Origin: Ophiosphaerella korrae
Taxonomy: Eukaryota; Ascomycota; Dothideomycetes; Pleosporales; Phaeosphaeriaceae
Length of the DNA stretch: 51,756 nt
Assembly (NCBI GenBank): GCA_028456385.1
Contig: JALNQF010000294.1
Coordinates: 1 to 51,756, forward strand
Direction: 5' to 3'
The translations under genes were made by a program, and so were the position numbers. Below, one piece after another: positions 22,903 to 32,776 of this stretch. The first letter of the stretch is position 1, and each line of letters starts with the position of its first letter. The notes beneath the pieces are model-generated. The model had not been told where the DNA came from. It was given only the letters and a program-made list of their open reading frames with translations, and did no database searches.

Positions 22903-23821
22903 GGTCAGCGCTGCTCCAAAGATCAGTCAACTGAACAAGCAGGTCTATCCTGTTACCGAATGCTGCGAGGCATGCGAAGCAGAAAGCATATATACAGAAC
23001 AAGGACAGCTTGGGCGCGCGCGTCGTGCACCATGTTGCAGTCAGCGGAGAGGCTGTGGCAGGGTGGCGCACGTCAAGCAGCCCGCAAAGCATAGGCTGGA
23101 TGATAGCGATTGGGCACAGCACAAAACTCCTATGCGTTCGGCGGGCGAAGAGTACTAGCGCTGCCAGAGCGTGCCCCGCCCGTGTTTGCAAAACTACAAT
23201 CGCCGGCCCTGGTTAGCTGGCCCGTATCACTACAAATCCCAATTGAAGACTTATTCCGACTTTAGTTAGCTTTGGCGATCGAAGTTACTATACGCAGTTA
23301 ATACAGTCTCACCAGGCTTACAGGGAGTGCCGAGGACAGCGGCAGCGCAGAAGCAGGCAGACGGCAGAGGACACGATGGATTGCAATCCAACACGTCTGT
23401 CGCAAACATTGCTAACTACCTGTGTGCGCAGTAAAATAGCGGCCCCATCAACTCTATCGCCATCTTTTGGCTTGCAGGATCGCCACTACGCCTGCCGCGT
23501 CCGAATGACCATTGACACCTGTGCTTGTTCCGTGCACCTTGTTGCCTTTATATACCCTTTCTGTAGGTGCGTGGATCTGCCGCTCGACCATGTCAGCCTG
23601 GTCAATGCAGCTGAGTTCTTGGCGTCTCACTGGAAGCGCTGGCAAATCGCATGCTTTTGTGACGCCTTTGGGCCAAGCTTGTAGCATGTCTGTTGACAAC
23701 AAACAAACACTATGACTGCATTCCGAACTGAGACTATGAGACTTACCGAGACGAGCACCCTATTATACTCATAACCGGTGCTAGCTTGTTGCAACGTTCC
23801 ACCCGGCCAGAGACACCACCA
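22903..23821. other. divergent spacer between two receptor-related loci
   Basis: No supported gene. The part next to 22902 serves as the upstream region of the Clr5-TPR gene. GC content is near that of genes and no RIP-like saturation is seen, so a decayed start of the following NACHT pseudogene could be hidden here. Confidence 0.4.
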
Positions 23822-24997
23822 ACTATACTGGCAACCGAGCGGACGGCGACTCCACCAACGTCTACGGCAACGTCTATGGCGACGCGCACTTTCCAGAAAG
23901 GCCTCGCGAGGCTGGCGAACCGCTGTACCGCCAGTGCCTGCGCGACCTGCGCGTGACAGATCCGCGAGAAGACAGGGCGCGCATCGAGGGCGACAAAGAC
24001 AGGCTGCTGAGAGACTGCTAGGCATGGGTACTGGACGACGTGAGCTTCCGGCGATGGAAGGCGCAGGACGCATCGCGGCTGCTGCGGATCAAGGGCGACC
24101 CAGGCAAAGGCAAGACAATGATGACCATGGGCGTGATCGCTGAGCTGTCTCGGGGAGACGAGGCCAGGCCGTCGTCACGGTCCATGTCGAACATGTTGGA
24201 CACCAGGAATGCACCTAGGCACCAGCTATTGGCCTACTTCTTCTGCCAGAACACGCGGCCGGAACTCAACAACGCCGCCTCCGTTCTCCGAGGGCTCGTG
24301 TACCTGCTCATCGTCCAGAGAGAGGAGCTGATGCGACATGTGCAGCGGCGGTACGAGACGGTGGGCAAGCAGCTGTTCGAGGGGCCCAACGCCGTGTACG
24401 CGCTGAGGGAGATACTTTCGGACATGCTCGACGACGCGTCCCTGCCGCCGACCTACCTGCTCGTCGACGCGCTCGACGAGTGCACGTCTGGTCTCCCAGT
24501 ACTGCTGCACATGATAACTGACGGCAGTCTTGGGCGGCCATCGCGGGTCAAGTGGCTGGTAACGAGCCGCAACGAGCCGCAACGAGCCGCAACATACGAA
24601 CTAGGTCACCAGCGTGGCCTTCTCGGCAGAAGGCGATCAACTGGCATCGGCTCCATGGGACGAGACGGTGTGGGTGTGGGACGCGGAGATGGGACAGCCA
24701 CTACTCCGGTTCGAGCGTGTAGGCTGGATTCGAAGTATAGCCTTCTCTATTGATGGGCCACGACTGCTTACAGACAAAGGGATGTTGTTCCTCCCACGGC
24801 CGTCTCTCCCTGCATCTGCTCCATTGCCGCAGGCGCTTTTACAGACTGTCTTTGTTGCGGAACGGTGGTTAACGGTGAACGCAGAAGATTTAATCTGGAT
24901 ACCCGCTGACTATGACCCAAGTTGCACGTCAGTGCATAACTGTTGTGTTGCATTTGGGTATAGTTCTGGCCGACTACTCCTCTTGGAGATAGAATAA
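23822..24997 (+). pseudogene. deleted NACHT-WD40 NLR pseudogene
   Basis: The first frame reads TNYTGNRADGDSTNVYGNVY, then LRVTDPREDRARIEGDKDRL, a TAG at 24019, then SRLLRIKGDPGKGKTMMTMG with an intact Walker A and LLVDALDECTSGL as Walker B. This is the NWD2-type lead and NACHT also found in the intact receptor at 28075. After WLVTSRNEP the sequence runs through three copies of the 10-mer AACGAGCCGC (24562-24592). It then resumes in another frame as WD40 (TSVAFSAEGDQLASAPWD, VWVWDAEMG) and the usual receptor C-terminus (LIWIPADYD, VAFGYSSGRLLLLEI), ending at 24997. More than 300 residues between NACHT and WD40, and all but about one and a half WD40 units, are missing. The nonsense codon plus frame change argue against a working protein. 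Confidence 0.85.
24562..24592 (+). repeat. three tandem copies of AACGAGCCGC
   Basis: The 10-base unit occurs three times in a row at the exact place where the NACHT reading ends. It starts within the codons for SRNEP and so looks like a slippage or repair scar at the deletion joint. Confidence 0.85.
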
Positions 24998-25137
24998 GCG
25001 CACTTTTAATATTGTACCAATTCAACTAGTTCTATTGTTACTAATGCTAATTTGTATTATACTGTACAGTATAGCCATTGCATGTAAACGTTTGCGAGAT
25101 AGGAATCCAAAGCTGTATATTGGAGTAACAAGCGCGA

Positions 25138-25503
25138 TTAATAGCAGAGACCTCTTAGGAAGTGGCGCTTTGGACCCCTGTCAGCACGCCGGCAGAAACG
25201 GTGTTGCAGCAGGGCGCGCAGGGGTGAAGCTGTATTCGCTAGTAGCTTCACGCCTAAATCGATGCTAAGAACTAATGCATTTTTGCTTCCGGAGCCCTCC
25301 ACGGTATTATCGCTTGTTTTTTCGCTCCTCTTCGGTACTTTAGCCTTTGAAGCTGGAGAAGGCCTATTCTCCTTCTCCTCTTGCGCAGAAGCCTTCCGCT
25401 TGCGACCACGTTCATCCCTTACGTTTCTCTGCCGCAGCTTTGCCTTTAGCATCACCATCTAGTCGTATCCCCTCAAGGTCCTTATACTCGAAGACCTTTC
25501 CCT

Positions 25504-25534
<31 letters not shown>

Positions 25535-26336
25535 CAAAATGACTGGTTTCCTCGCTCCGCGCATGGGGGTCTCTCTCTACTGACCTGTGGCGGAACCTGA
25601 TTATGATTCTGAAGAAGACTTTGTTTAGCAAAGGATATTTAGCCAGCACTTGCGAGCTTCGGGATATGTTTCCGCTGGCGGCTTCTACTTTGTTCATCGG
25701 AAGCGTTGTAGTCCTGTTTGATCCGCTCACACAGCGACATCAGTCCCTCTGTTGTCACTAGCGTTACTAGTGTGACCGGCGTCAGTGGTAGTTTGGTTTG
25801 AGATGACGGTCCCACCGTCGCGTCAGCTCCAGGCCCAATAAATTCTGCAGGCGGCTTCGGTGGATGTCGAAGCACTCTGTCAGGATTCCAGGGATACAAA
25901 CCAGTAGCAGCCCATCTGGCTAAAATGTTCTTCTTAGTTAGCGCTTTCTCTCGGGATAGCTTGTATAGCCAGACGAAATGCTCTTTGCCAATTGCGTCTA
26001 TGCCACCTCGGTTCAGTCGTTCAACCTGGTCACGATAGGCGGTCTTCAGCGGCGCGAAGAGTCATACGTTACGCGGCTGAAGCTTGTAAGATGTGTGAGA
26101 GGGAAGACGGTACAATATGGTGTCGTTTGTGAAGCAGAATTCTAGAATCTCTAGTGTTTTATGGCTGCCAAAGCTATTGCTAATTAGCACTCGTAGTTTC
26201 TTGTTAGCCCTATCCCTGGTTTGAGGGTCAAACACGTGCTTTAGCTACTCTAGACTTATATTAGAGTTATTATAGCTGTTCTTAGAATATCTATAATGCT
26301 ATCTAGGGGTTAGATAGGTAATCTAGTTGCTCTGGT
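25138..26336 (-). mobile_element. pogo/Fot1-type transposase relic, C-terminal half
   Basis: Read downwards from about 26325, the minus strand gives NSNISLE(stop)LKHVFDPQT, RVLISNSFGSHKTLEILEF, RLPSHTSYKLQPRNV, LKTAYRDQVERLNRGGID, GLYPWNPDRVLRHPPKPPAE and a Lys/Arg-rich tail (RGRKRKASAQEEKEN) near 25390. This is the DDE_1 (pogo/Fot1) transposase order from the second half of the catalytic core to the end. Stops at former Trp codons (TGG to TAG) fit RIP. The front half is missing and the relic ends where an LTR begins at 26339. Confidence 0.82.
25507..25534 (+). repeat. 28-base poly-T tract
   Basis: An uninterrupted run of 28 T lies inside the relic of the pogo-type element, within its tail. 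It could be a replication-slippage expansion or an assembly-sensitive homopolymer. Confidence 0.95.
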
Positions 26337-26338
26337 AG

Positions 26339-26556
26339 TGTCAGATTTAGAGGGTCACTCAGTGATGGATCTCGTGCCCAAGGGCTGCCCTTTTGTTGGG
26401 TTACCCTCATGTCAAAGGGATGCACTGCAGCTGAGCTGGTGCTTTGTGGTTGAGTTAGTGGCGAGCTAGTATCGCGCACTAGCATCGCGCACGCATCGCA
26501 GATCCATCGCCATCGCCATCGCCATCTCAATCATGAGCTGGCCAGCTCATCGGACA
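26339..26556 (-). mobile_element. solo LTR-like copy, 218 bp
   Basis: On the minus strand it opens TGTCCGATGAGCTGGCC and closes with GAGTGACCCTCTAAATCTGACA-type sequence, so the two ends are short inverted repeats (TGTC...GACA). The opening matches the fragment ending at 652 and the closing matches the copy ending at 35314. It holds a hexamer run (GATGGC)3. No target duplication is visible. Confidence 0.6.
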
Positions 26557-26562
26557 CGCTCC

Positions 26563-26648
26563 TACTACCCTAACCCCTACCCAGGGCCTGTGCGACCCTA
26601 ACCCAACCCCTACCCGGTGCCGGGTACCCCGAACCCATTTACCAGCCT
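26563..26648. repeat. C-rich arm of a palindromic repeat family
   Basis: The stretch has CCCTAACCCCTACCC, CCTGTGCGACCCTAACCC and ends CCCATTTACCAGCCTAG. The same order recurs at 32725-32776 and 38300-38346, and its complement forms the left arm of the element at 32677. It looks like one end of a small non-autonomous DNA transposon. Confidence 0.6.
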
Positions 26649-26649
26649 A

Positions 26650-27615
26650 GTTTAACGTGATAGGAAAGCTACTATAAGAACTAAATATTTAGGTAGAAAT
26701 GTATATAATATAGATAGGACAGGCGGTATACTCTCTATACTAGGGTCTATTAAAGTGCTAATAGATAAGAACAATATACGAAACTATAGAGGTACACAAG
26801 TAAAGTATAAAATAGTTACTGTAGTAGAGTTTATAAGCGGCGGCGGTAGGTGTCTAAACCCTATAATTATCTAGCCAACAGCTACGCACCGGAGCACCTA
26901 GACTACCTTTCCTACTCTAGACTGGCAGTACGCGTGTTCTGAGACTAGATAAATCAACTCATATATTAGTTTACCGTAGCTGATGCGCATTTTTAACCTA
27001 GAGACAAACGAGCGAACTAACAATAGGCCTCGTGTGTTGATTTATTTGTGACAGCTTTGCAACGCATGAAACACTAGAGACCCTCGAGTATTATTTTGCA
27101 AACAACATTATCTTGTGCCGTCTTCCCTCCCACACCTTACACAAGCTTCAGCCCTGTAACGTTGCCGTGTTCGCCCCGCTGAAAGCCGCCTATCGGAAGC
27201 AAGTGGAGCAGCTAGAGCGCGGGGGCGTGAGCACGACCGGTAAGGAGCGCTTCACATCCCTGTTCAGCCCTGCACGGGCGAAGGCTCTGACAGCGAAGAA
27301 AATCAAGGCTGGCTTCGCTGCTAGCGGCTTGATCCCAGCTAGAGTGCTTGATAGCGTGCCCAGACCCGATGCTGCGTTGACTCTGTCGAGAACCACATCC
27401 AGCCGTTACTAAAAGTCAATAATAAAGCCAAAGTGCGGCGATTAACGAAGGCACTAGTACTCGGCACAGCTAAGGTTATGGGTTACGAAGAGCTGTAATA
27501 TGCGCGAGCAAAATGCGCTGAGATGGATGCCACTAAGGTAAAGCCTGCTAGGGGCAAACGAGGCTGAAAGAGGAAGTAAGCGACAAGAGAGGTGGATGCT
27601 ACAGAGGCCTTAAGG
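26650..27615 (+). mobile_element. pogo/Fot1-type transposase relic, plus strand
   Basis: Decayed translation gives NVYNIDRTGGILSILGSIK, VLIDKNNIRNYRGTQVK, CLNPIII(stop)PTATHRST, then RLPSHTLHKLQPCNVAVF, LKAAYRKQVEQLERGGV, SGLIPARVLDSVP and, after a frame change, VLGTAKVMGYEEL and RGKRG(stop)KRK. This is the DDE_1 transposase from its first catalytic Asp region (NVDE-like, here NIDR) to the C-terminal tail. The part before 27060 is AT-rich with many stops; the part 27113-27412 is well kept. It faces away from the minus-strand relic at 25138-26336. Confidence 0.82.
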
Positions 27616-28074
27616 AAGGCGTCGCAGATAAGCGCAGCGCCGAGTTCGACGCTGGTCGAAATAGGGACGTGGATGGTTCCCGCGGCGCGGATGTTCTGAG
27701 GATTTGTTTAGTTTCACCTCGATTTTGCATACAATGCAGGAGTTTAGGTAGACACAAACTAAAAATGCGACCTTAGAAAGGCCCTGTGATAGTGTTGGCC
27801 GGCATGCAGTTTGTAGTCCTGAATTGTCCAATGGTGACGAATGAGCGCGCGCAACCTGCAGCCACCAAACAGCCATGAAGCTGGCACGACCAGCGGAGCC
27901 GAAGCACGGAACACAGCCGCCGCCTGACCAAGACTATCGTATCAGCTCCAGACCTTATCAGCTCACCCATTGCTGCCTGGACCAGCTCTTTTCCTGAAAC
28001 CTGTTGCATCGTGTACCTCGTCTCCCAAACCACCGCAACCACCGCAACCGTCTACCACCCATCTACCTAAGTCG
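27616..28074. other. upstream region of the HET-NACHT-WD40 gene
   Basis: No gene is seen. The last 100 bases are C/A-rich (CCACCGCAACCACCGCAACC), which fits a fungal 5' leader, and there is no AT-rich decay. Confidence 0.45.
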
Positions 28075-31000
28075 ATGCATCTTCTCACATATAATGAAGA
28101 CGGTACGATCGCTATCGAGAGCTTCGACGATGAGCCGGCACCTCCTTATGCGATACTGTCTCATACTTGGGGGGCAGAAATCGAAGAGGTGACATTCGCA
28201 GACATCGTCAACGGGGACGGTTGGGGCAAGGCTGGCTACGAGAAGATCCGTTTTTGCGGCGCACAAGCACGGCGTGATGGTCTGCGATACTTCTGGGTCG
28301 ACACGTGCTGCATAGACAAAACAAACGAGGCTGAGATCGCTTTTAGCATCCGGTCAATGTTCAGGTGGTATCGCAACGCAGCGCGATGCTACGTTTACTT
28401 GTCAGATGTAACAAGCCTCACTTCGGCCGTCAAGGAAGATCACCACGACTTCGGATGGTTAGCCTTTATACAGCTGTTGCTAGTTTTGTACGGCATGTTT
28501 CGCTGGTGTTTTATTATAATTGTGCAACTCTTTCTCTCGCAAGACCCTTCTCGTCTCCCTAAGCATTACGACACACCGCGTGATTGTCAGAGACATCAAC
28601 TTAAATTTTCAGAAAGCAGATGGTTTACGCGAGGCTGGACATTGCAAGAACTTCTTGCACCGTCTAAGGTGGAGTTTTTCACCAAGGAGGGAATTAAGAT
28701 TGGTGATAAGCTGTCGCTGATATCAGACATATCTCGGATTACGGGGATTCCCAGATCCGCCCTGCAAGGTACGCCATTGTCGAATTTCAGTGTCCAGGAG
28801 CGCATAGAGTGGAGCGAGCATCGAAAAACGACGAAACCGGTAGACCGCGCGTACTCTCTTATGGGCATTCTCGGCGTCAGTCTGTCTCCAGTGGATAGGG
28901 AGAGTCAAGCGGAAGCGATGAGACGTGTTGAACATGGGGTAGACAAGCAAAACAAGTGCGTTCAAGACCTACGATCTACCAATCCTTACGATGACAAGAC
29001 ACGCATTGAAGCAACGAAGGGCGGTCTACTGGTCGACTCATACCACTGGGTCCTCGACAACAGCACCTTCCAGCAGTGGCAGCAATATCCTAGCAGTCGA
29101 CTGCTCTGGGTGAAGGGCGATCCTGGCAAAGGCAAGACAATGCTGCTGTGCGGCATAATTGACGAGATACAGAAGACTACAAGACACAATGACACGGTCG
29201 TGTACTTCTTCTGCCAAGCGACTGACTCGCGCATCAATAATGCCGTTGCGGCGCTGCGAGGGTTGCTGTATATGCTTGTAATTCAGCAGCCACTATTGGT
29301 GTCGCACATCCAAAAGCAACACGAGCATGCAGGCAAACAGCTATTCGAGGACGCGAATGCTTGGGTAGCCTTGTCGAAGGTTTTCGAGGACATGATGCGC
29401 GACAAAGACTTGAACACAGCCTACTTGTTCGTTGATGCTCTTGATGAGTGCATCGCGGATTTAGATAAGCTCCTGGACTTAATGATTCGGACTACCGCCA
29501 TATCGCCTCATGTAAAGTGGCTGGTATCTAGCCGAAATGAGAGCCATATCGAGCAGAAACTCAAGTCAGTCAGTGACGAGGCTAGGCTAAGTCTGGAACT
29601 GAAGCAGAACGCAGAGCAGGTCGCGCAAGCTGTGGAGGGGTATATTGACCATAAGTTGTCTTCACTCGAGCTTCTCGAAGAGGACAGCGTGCGCGATCTG
29701 GTTCGAGATGAGCTGCGAAAGAAGGCAAACGGCACTTTTCTTTGGGTCGCCTTGGTGATACAAGAGCTCGAGAAGCACAACTGCTTCGATCCTTTAGCAG
29801 CGGTGAAAGCAGCTCCAGCAGGCCTAAACCAGCTGTACGATCGGATGTTGGCCCAGATCCAGCAGAACGCAAGCTCTGCAAACATCTGTCGGGCTCTGCT
29901 CTGTACGATAACAGCTGCCTACCGTCCGCTCTACCTCGCTGAGGCAGGAAGCTTATGCGCCCTGCCAGGACAGACAGAGATGCATCGAAAAATTATAGCC
30001 TCATGCGGCTCATTCCTCACGATTCGCAACGAACAGGTCTACCTTGTTCACCAGTCAGCCAAAGAGTACCTTAGCCACAAGATGCGGACTAAGCTCCTTC
30101 CTTCTCCAAACAATGTTCACCATGAGCTGTCCACTCAGTCCCTCAAAATATTATCAAGCGCGCTGAAGCGCGATGTGTATACTCTGGAGCAGCCTGGCAT
30201 CTCGATCGAAGAAGTAGCAACACCTAGCCCCGACCCGCTGGCGAATGTACGTTACTCATGTGTCTACTGGGTTGATCATTTTTGTGAGTCGATACTGGAC
30301 ACAGCCGCAAACCCTGATGGCCACCAAACTGCAACAGTCATTGAAGGATTTCTGAGGGAAAAGTTCCTTTATTGGCTCGAAGCGCTGAGTCTTTGTAAGG
30401 GCCTTGACAAAGGTGTAATAGCAATGACAAGGTTAAGGTTAGTAGTACAGGTACGGTAAACAGAATCTACATCTTGTGCATATATAATTGGATCAGACTG
30501 ACAAAGATAGAAACTTGGGGTTGCAAACAATATTTTTCGGCTTATTAATGACGCACGACGATTTTTAATGTACTACAAAGGGATTATAGAAGGATACCCT
30601 CTTCAAGCGTATGCACCTGCGCTACTATTCAGTCCAACGAGTAGTTTGATAAGACAGCTGTTTCAGCACGAGAAGTCAAGAGACATTGTTATCAAGCCGA
30701 CCATAAGTGAGAGCTGGACCGCGTGCCTACAGACGCTCGAGGGGCATCGCGGCCACGTCTGGTCAGTGGCCTTCTCGCCCGACGGGACGGGGCTAGCATC
30801 GGGGTCGTCGGATGACACAGTTAAGGTCTGGGACGCGCACAGTGGGCAGTGCCTGCAGACGCTCGAGGGGCATCGCGGCCACGTCTGGTCAGTGGCCTTC
30901 TCGCCTGACGGAACAAGGCTGACATCGGGGTCGTCGGATGACACAGTTAAGGTCTGGGACGCGCACAGCGGGCAGTGCCTGAAGACGCTCGAGGGGCATC

Positions 31001-31944
31001 GCGGCTACGTCTGGTCAGTGGCCTTCTCGCCCGACGGAACGAGGCTGGCGTCTGCGTCGTCAGACAAGACGGTCAAGGTCTGGGACGCGCATAGTGGGCA
31101 GTGCCTGCGGACGCTAGATTGGCGCCATGACGCCGTCTGGTCAGTGGCCTTCTCGCCTGACGGAACGAGGCTGGCGTCTGCGTCGTCGGACAAGACGATC
31201 AAGGTCTGGGACACGCACAGCGGGCAGTGCCTGCGGACGCTAGAGTGGCGTCATGACGCCGCCTGGTCAGTGGCCTTCTCGCCCGACGGAGCGAGGCTGG
31301 CATCTGCGTCGGACGACAAGACGGTCAAGGTCTGGGACGCGCACAGTGGGCAGTGCCTGCAGACGCTAGAGGGGCATCGCGGCGTCGTCAGGTCAGTGGC
31401 CTTCTCGTCCGATGGAACGAGGCTGGCGTCGGCGTCGGAAGACTGGACAGTCAAGGTCTGGGATGCGCACAGTGGGCAGTGCCTGCAAACGCTTAAGGGG
31501 CATCGCGGCAGCGTCAGGTTAGTAGCCTTCTCGCCCGATGGGACGAGGCTGGCGTCGGCGTCGTACGACCAGACGGTCAAGGTCTGGGATGCGCACGGCG
31601 GGCAGTGCCTGCGGACGCTCAAGGGGTATCGCGGCGTCGTTAGGTCAGTGGCCTTCTCGCCCGGTGGAACAAATATAATTACCAATAAGAGCAACTTTCG
31701 TCTTAATTCCTCTATTATTAGCACCGCTAGTAACACCAATCTCGACCATACACACAATGTTAGTAGAGGAATAGGCATAAACGGTAGCTGGATTTTACTA
31801 AATAGAGAGAAGATACTCTGGATTCCTCAAGAGTATCGCGCTGATAGTTTAACTATTAGGAACAACAAGATTGCAATTGGCACAAGGTCTGGTAGAGTAT
31901 GGATATGCACTATTAGTCACTTAGAATTTCTTGGAGAATATTAA
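28075..31944 (+). CDS. HET-NACHT-WD40 NLR (HNWD, HET-E/HET-D type)
   Basis: Exon 1 is 28075-30450 and exon 2 is 30511-31944, separated by a 60-nt GTACGG...GATAG intron with a GACTGAC branch site. The product has about 1269 residues. The ATG at 28075 begins MHLLTYNEDG, the usual start of HET receptors; upstream codons in frame are leader. HET, about residues 1-260: PYAILSHTWGAE, YFWVDTCCIDKTN, RWFTRGWTLQELLAP. NACHT: Walker A KGDPGKGKT near 347-354, Walker B LFVDALDEC near 449, with helical followers and HQSAKEYLSHK. WD40: seven complete 42-residue units from about 863 and a decayed eighth, then LWIPQEY and GTRSGRVWI as in relatives. HET-E and HET-D of Podospora have the same plan and set off cell death on ligand binding to WD40. 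The frame is fully intact. A hydrophobic insertion lies in HET (residues about 127-155). Confidence 0.94.
30724..31605 (+). repeat. seven 126-bp tandem WD40 units
   Basis: Units begin at 30724 and every 126 bases. The frame of each is fixed ([25 protein letters not shown]) while a few sites vary: after the first His/Gly (GHVW, GHVW, GYVW, DAVW, DAAW, GVVR, GSVR) and before the last strand (SDDT, SDDT, SDKT, SDKT, DDKT, EDWT, YDQT). These are the kinds of positions that are hypervariable in HET-E-type receptors. Confidence 0.93.
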
Positions 31945-32676
31945 TTAGTTTTATTCTTCATGATTGCGTGTTTTCTCTCCTTTTTCTTACTTTATTCTAT
32001 AAAAAGGACGGGCATGCATGAGTATATATATCCTAAGTCAGCTACGCTCACTAAGAAGACTGGAGGAGATGCTAGCTGAGCCGTGTCACCGCATATTCTT
32101 AGAATCAAACAGATAACAGTGGTGCTAATGTCCCTAACTAGTACTCGGAGAAAGGTTCTAGAAAGCTAACGGTATGCACTACAGTCTTGGTCTGATGAGA
32201 CAGCGTTTCGGGCGTAGCGCGCAACACTTTACATATAATACGTGCACACCGTAGTATGCTACTACAGGCTACTGTATGCTAAGACCTTGTCAAAACGTAC
32301 GGCCGATTAGACAGTTTTTACGACCTTGCCGTCTGTACGGAGAAACTGCTAGGATGCACACTCCACACTTTAACTCGACTTCCTAAAGTTGTAGTCCTAA
32401 TCTTTGCTATCTTAGCTTGCTTTATAGGCTACTGAACTATCTATAAATGTAGATCGCTGCGATAGAGCAAGGGGGTGTTGGAGGAGAGTCAATTGACAGC
32501 AATGGAACAACGGGCGATAGTACGGTCGAGGAATTCTTTTTCGGCCCCAGTGTACGATGTAATGCAAGAACGAGACTCGCAAGGTAGATACGCGCTAGAT
32601 CTGCTAATTTACAGGTATGGTGCGCAGAATCCGAGCACCCAAAAAGAAAAGTGCCCCGTTACACTAGACGTCCGGG
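31945..32676. other. AT-rich region downstream of the HNWD gene
   Basis: No gene is supported. RIP-like TA richness starts inside the last exon (from about 31665) and continues. Short open frames at 32475 onwards lack any family pattern. Confidence 0.45.
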
Positions 32677-32776
32677 CTAGGCTGGTAAATGGGTTGGGGT
32701 TGGGTAGGATTATGTCAGACCCCCTACCCCTGGCCTGTGCGACCCCAACCCAACCCCTACCCATTTGTTAGCCTAG
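32677..32776. mobile_element. 100-bp palindromic MITE-like element
   Basis: The left arm CTAGGCTGGTAAATGGG, continued by TTGGGGTTGGG, is matched in reverse by the right arm, which ends CCCATTTGTTAGCCTAG. About 30 bases on each side pair with few mismatches around a 40-base centre containing GGCCTGTGCGACCCC. Related single arms lie at 26563-26648 and 38262-38346. The G-rich arm (GGG, GGGG, GGG, GG with TT/TA spacers) could form a quadruplex. No clear target duplication is seen. Confidence 0.65.

Noticed and set aside
24040..24753. Intact small NACHT protein
   Set aside because: Its end is in a wrong frame relative to WD40, the upstream frame has a stop at 24019, and relatives are much longer.
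26563..26648. Telomere repeat tract
   Set aside because: CCCTAACCC appears only in irregular form, and the same block with a defined CCCATTTACCAGCC end is found at three internal places.
28440..28610. Intron inside the HET domain
   Set aside because: The best GT-AG pair (56 nt) breaks the frame and leads to a stop, and no branch site is seen; the frame is open without splicing.
30663..31778. Long minus-strand frames over the WD40 array
   Set aside because: They are shadows of the repeated GC-rich coding units on the plus strand.
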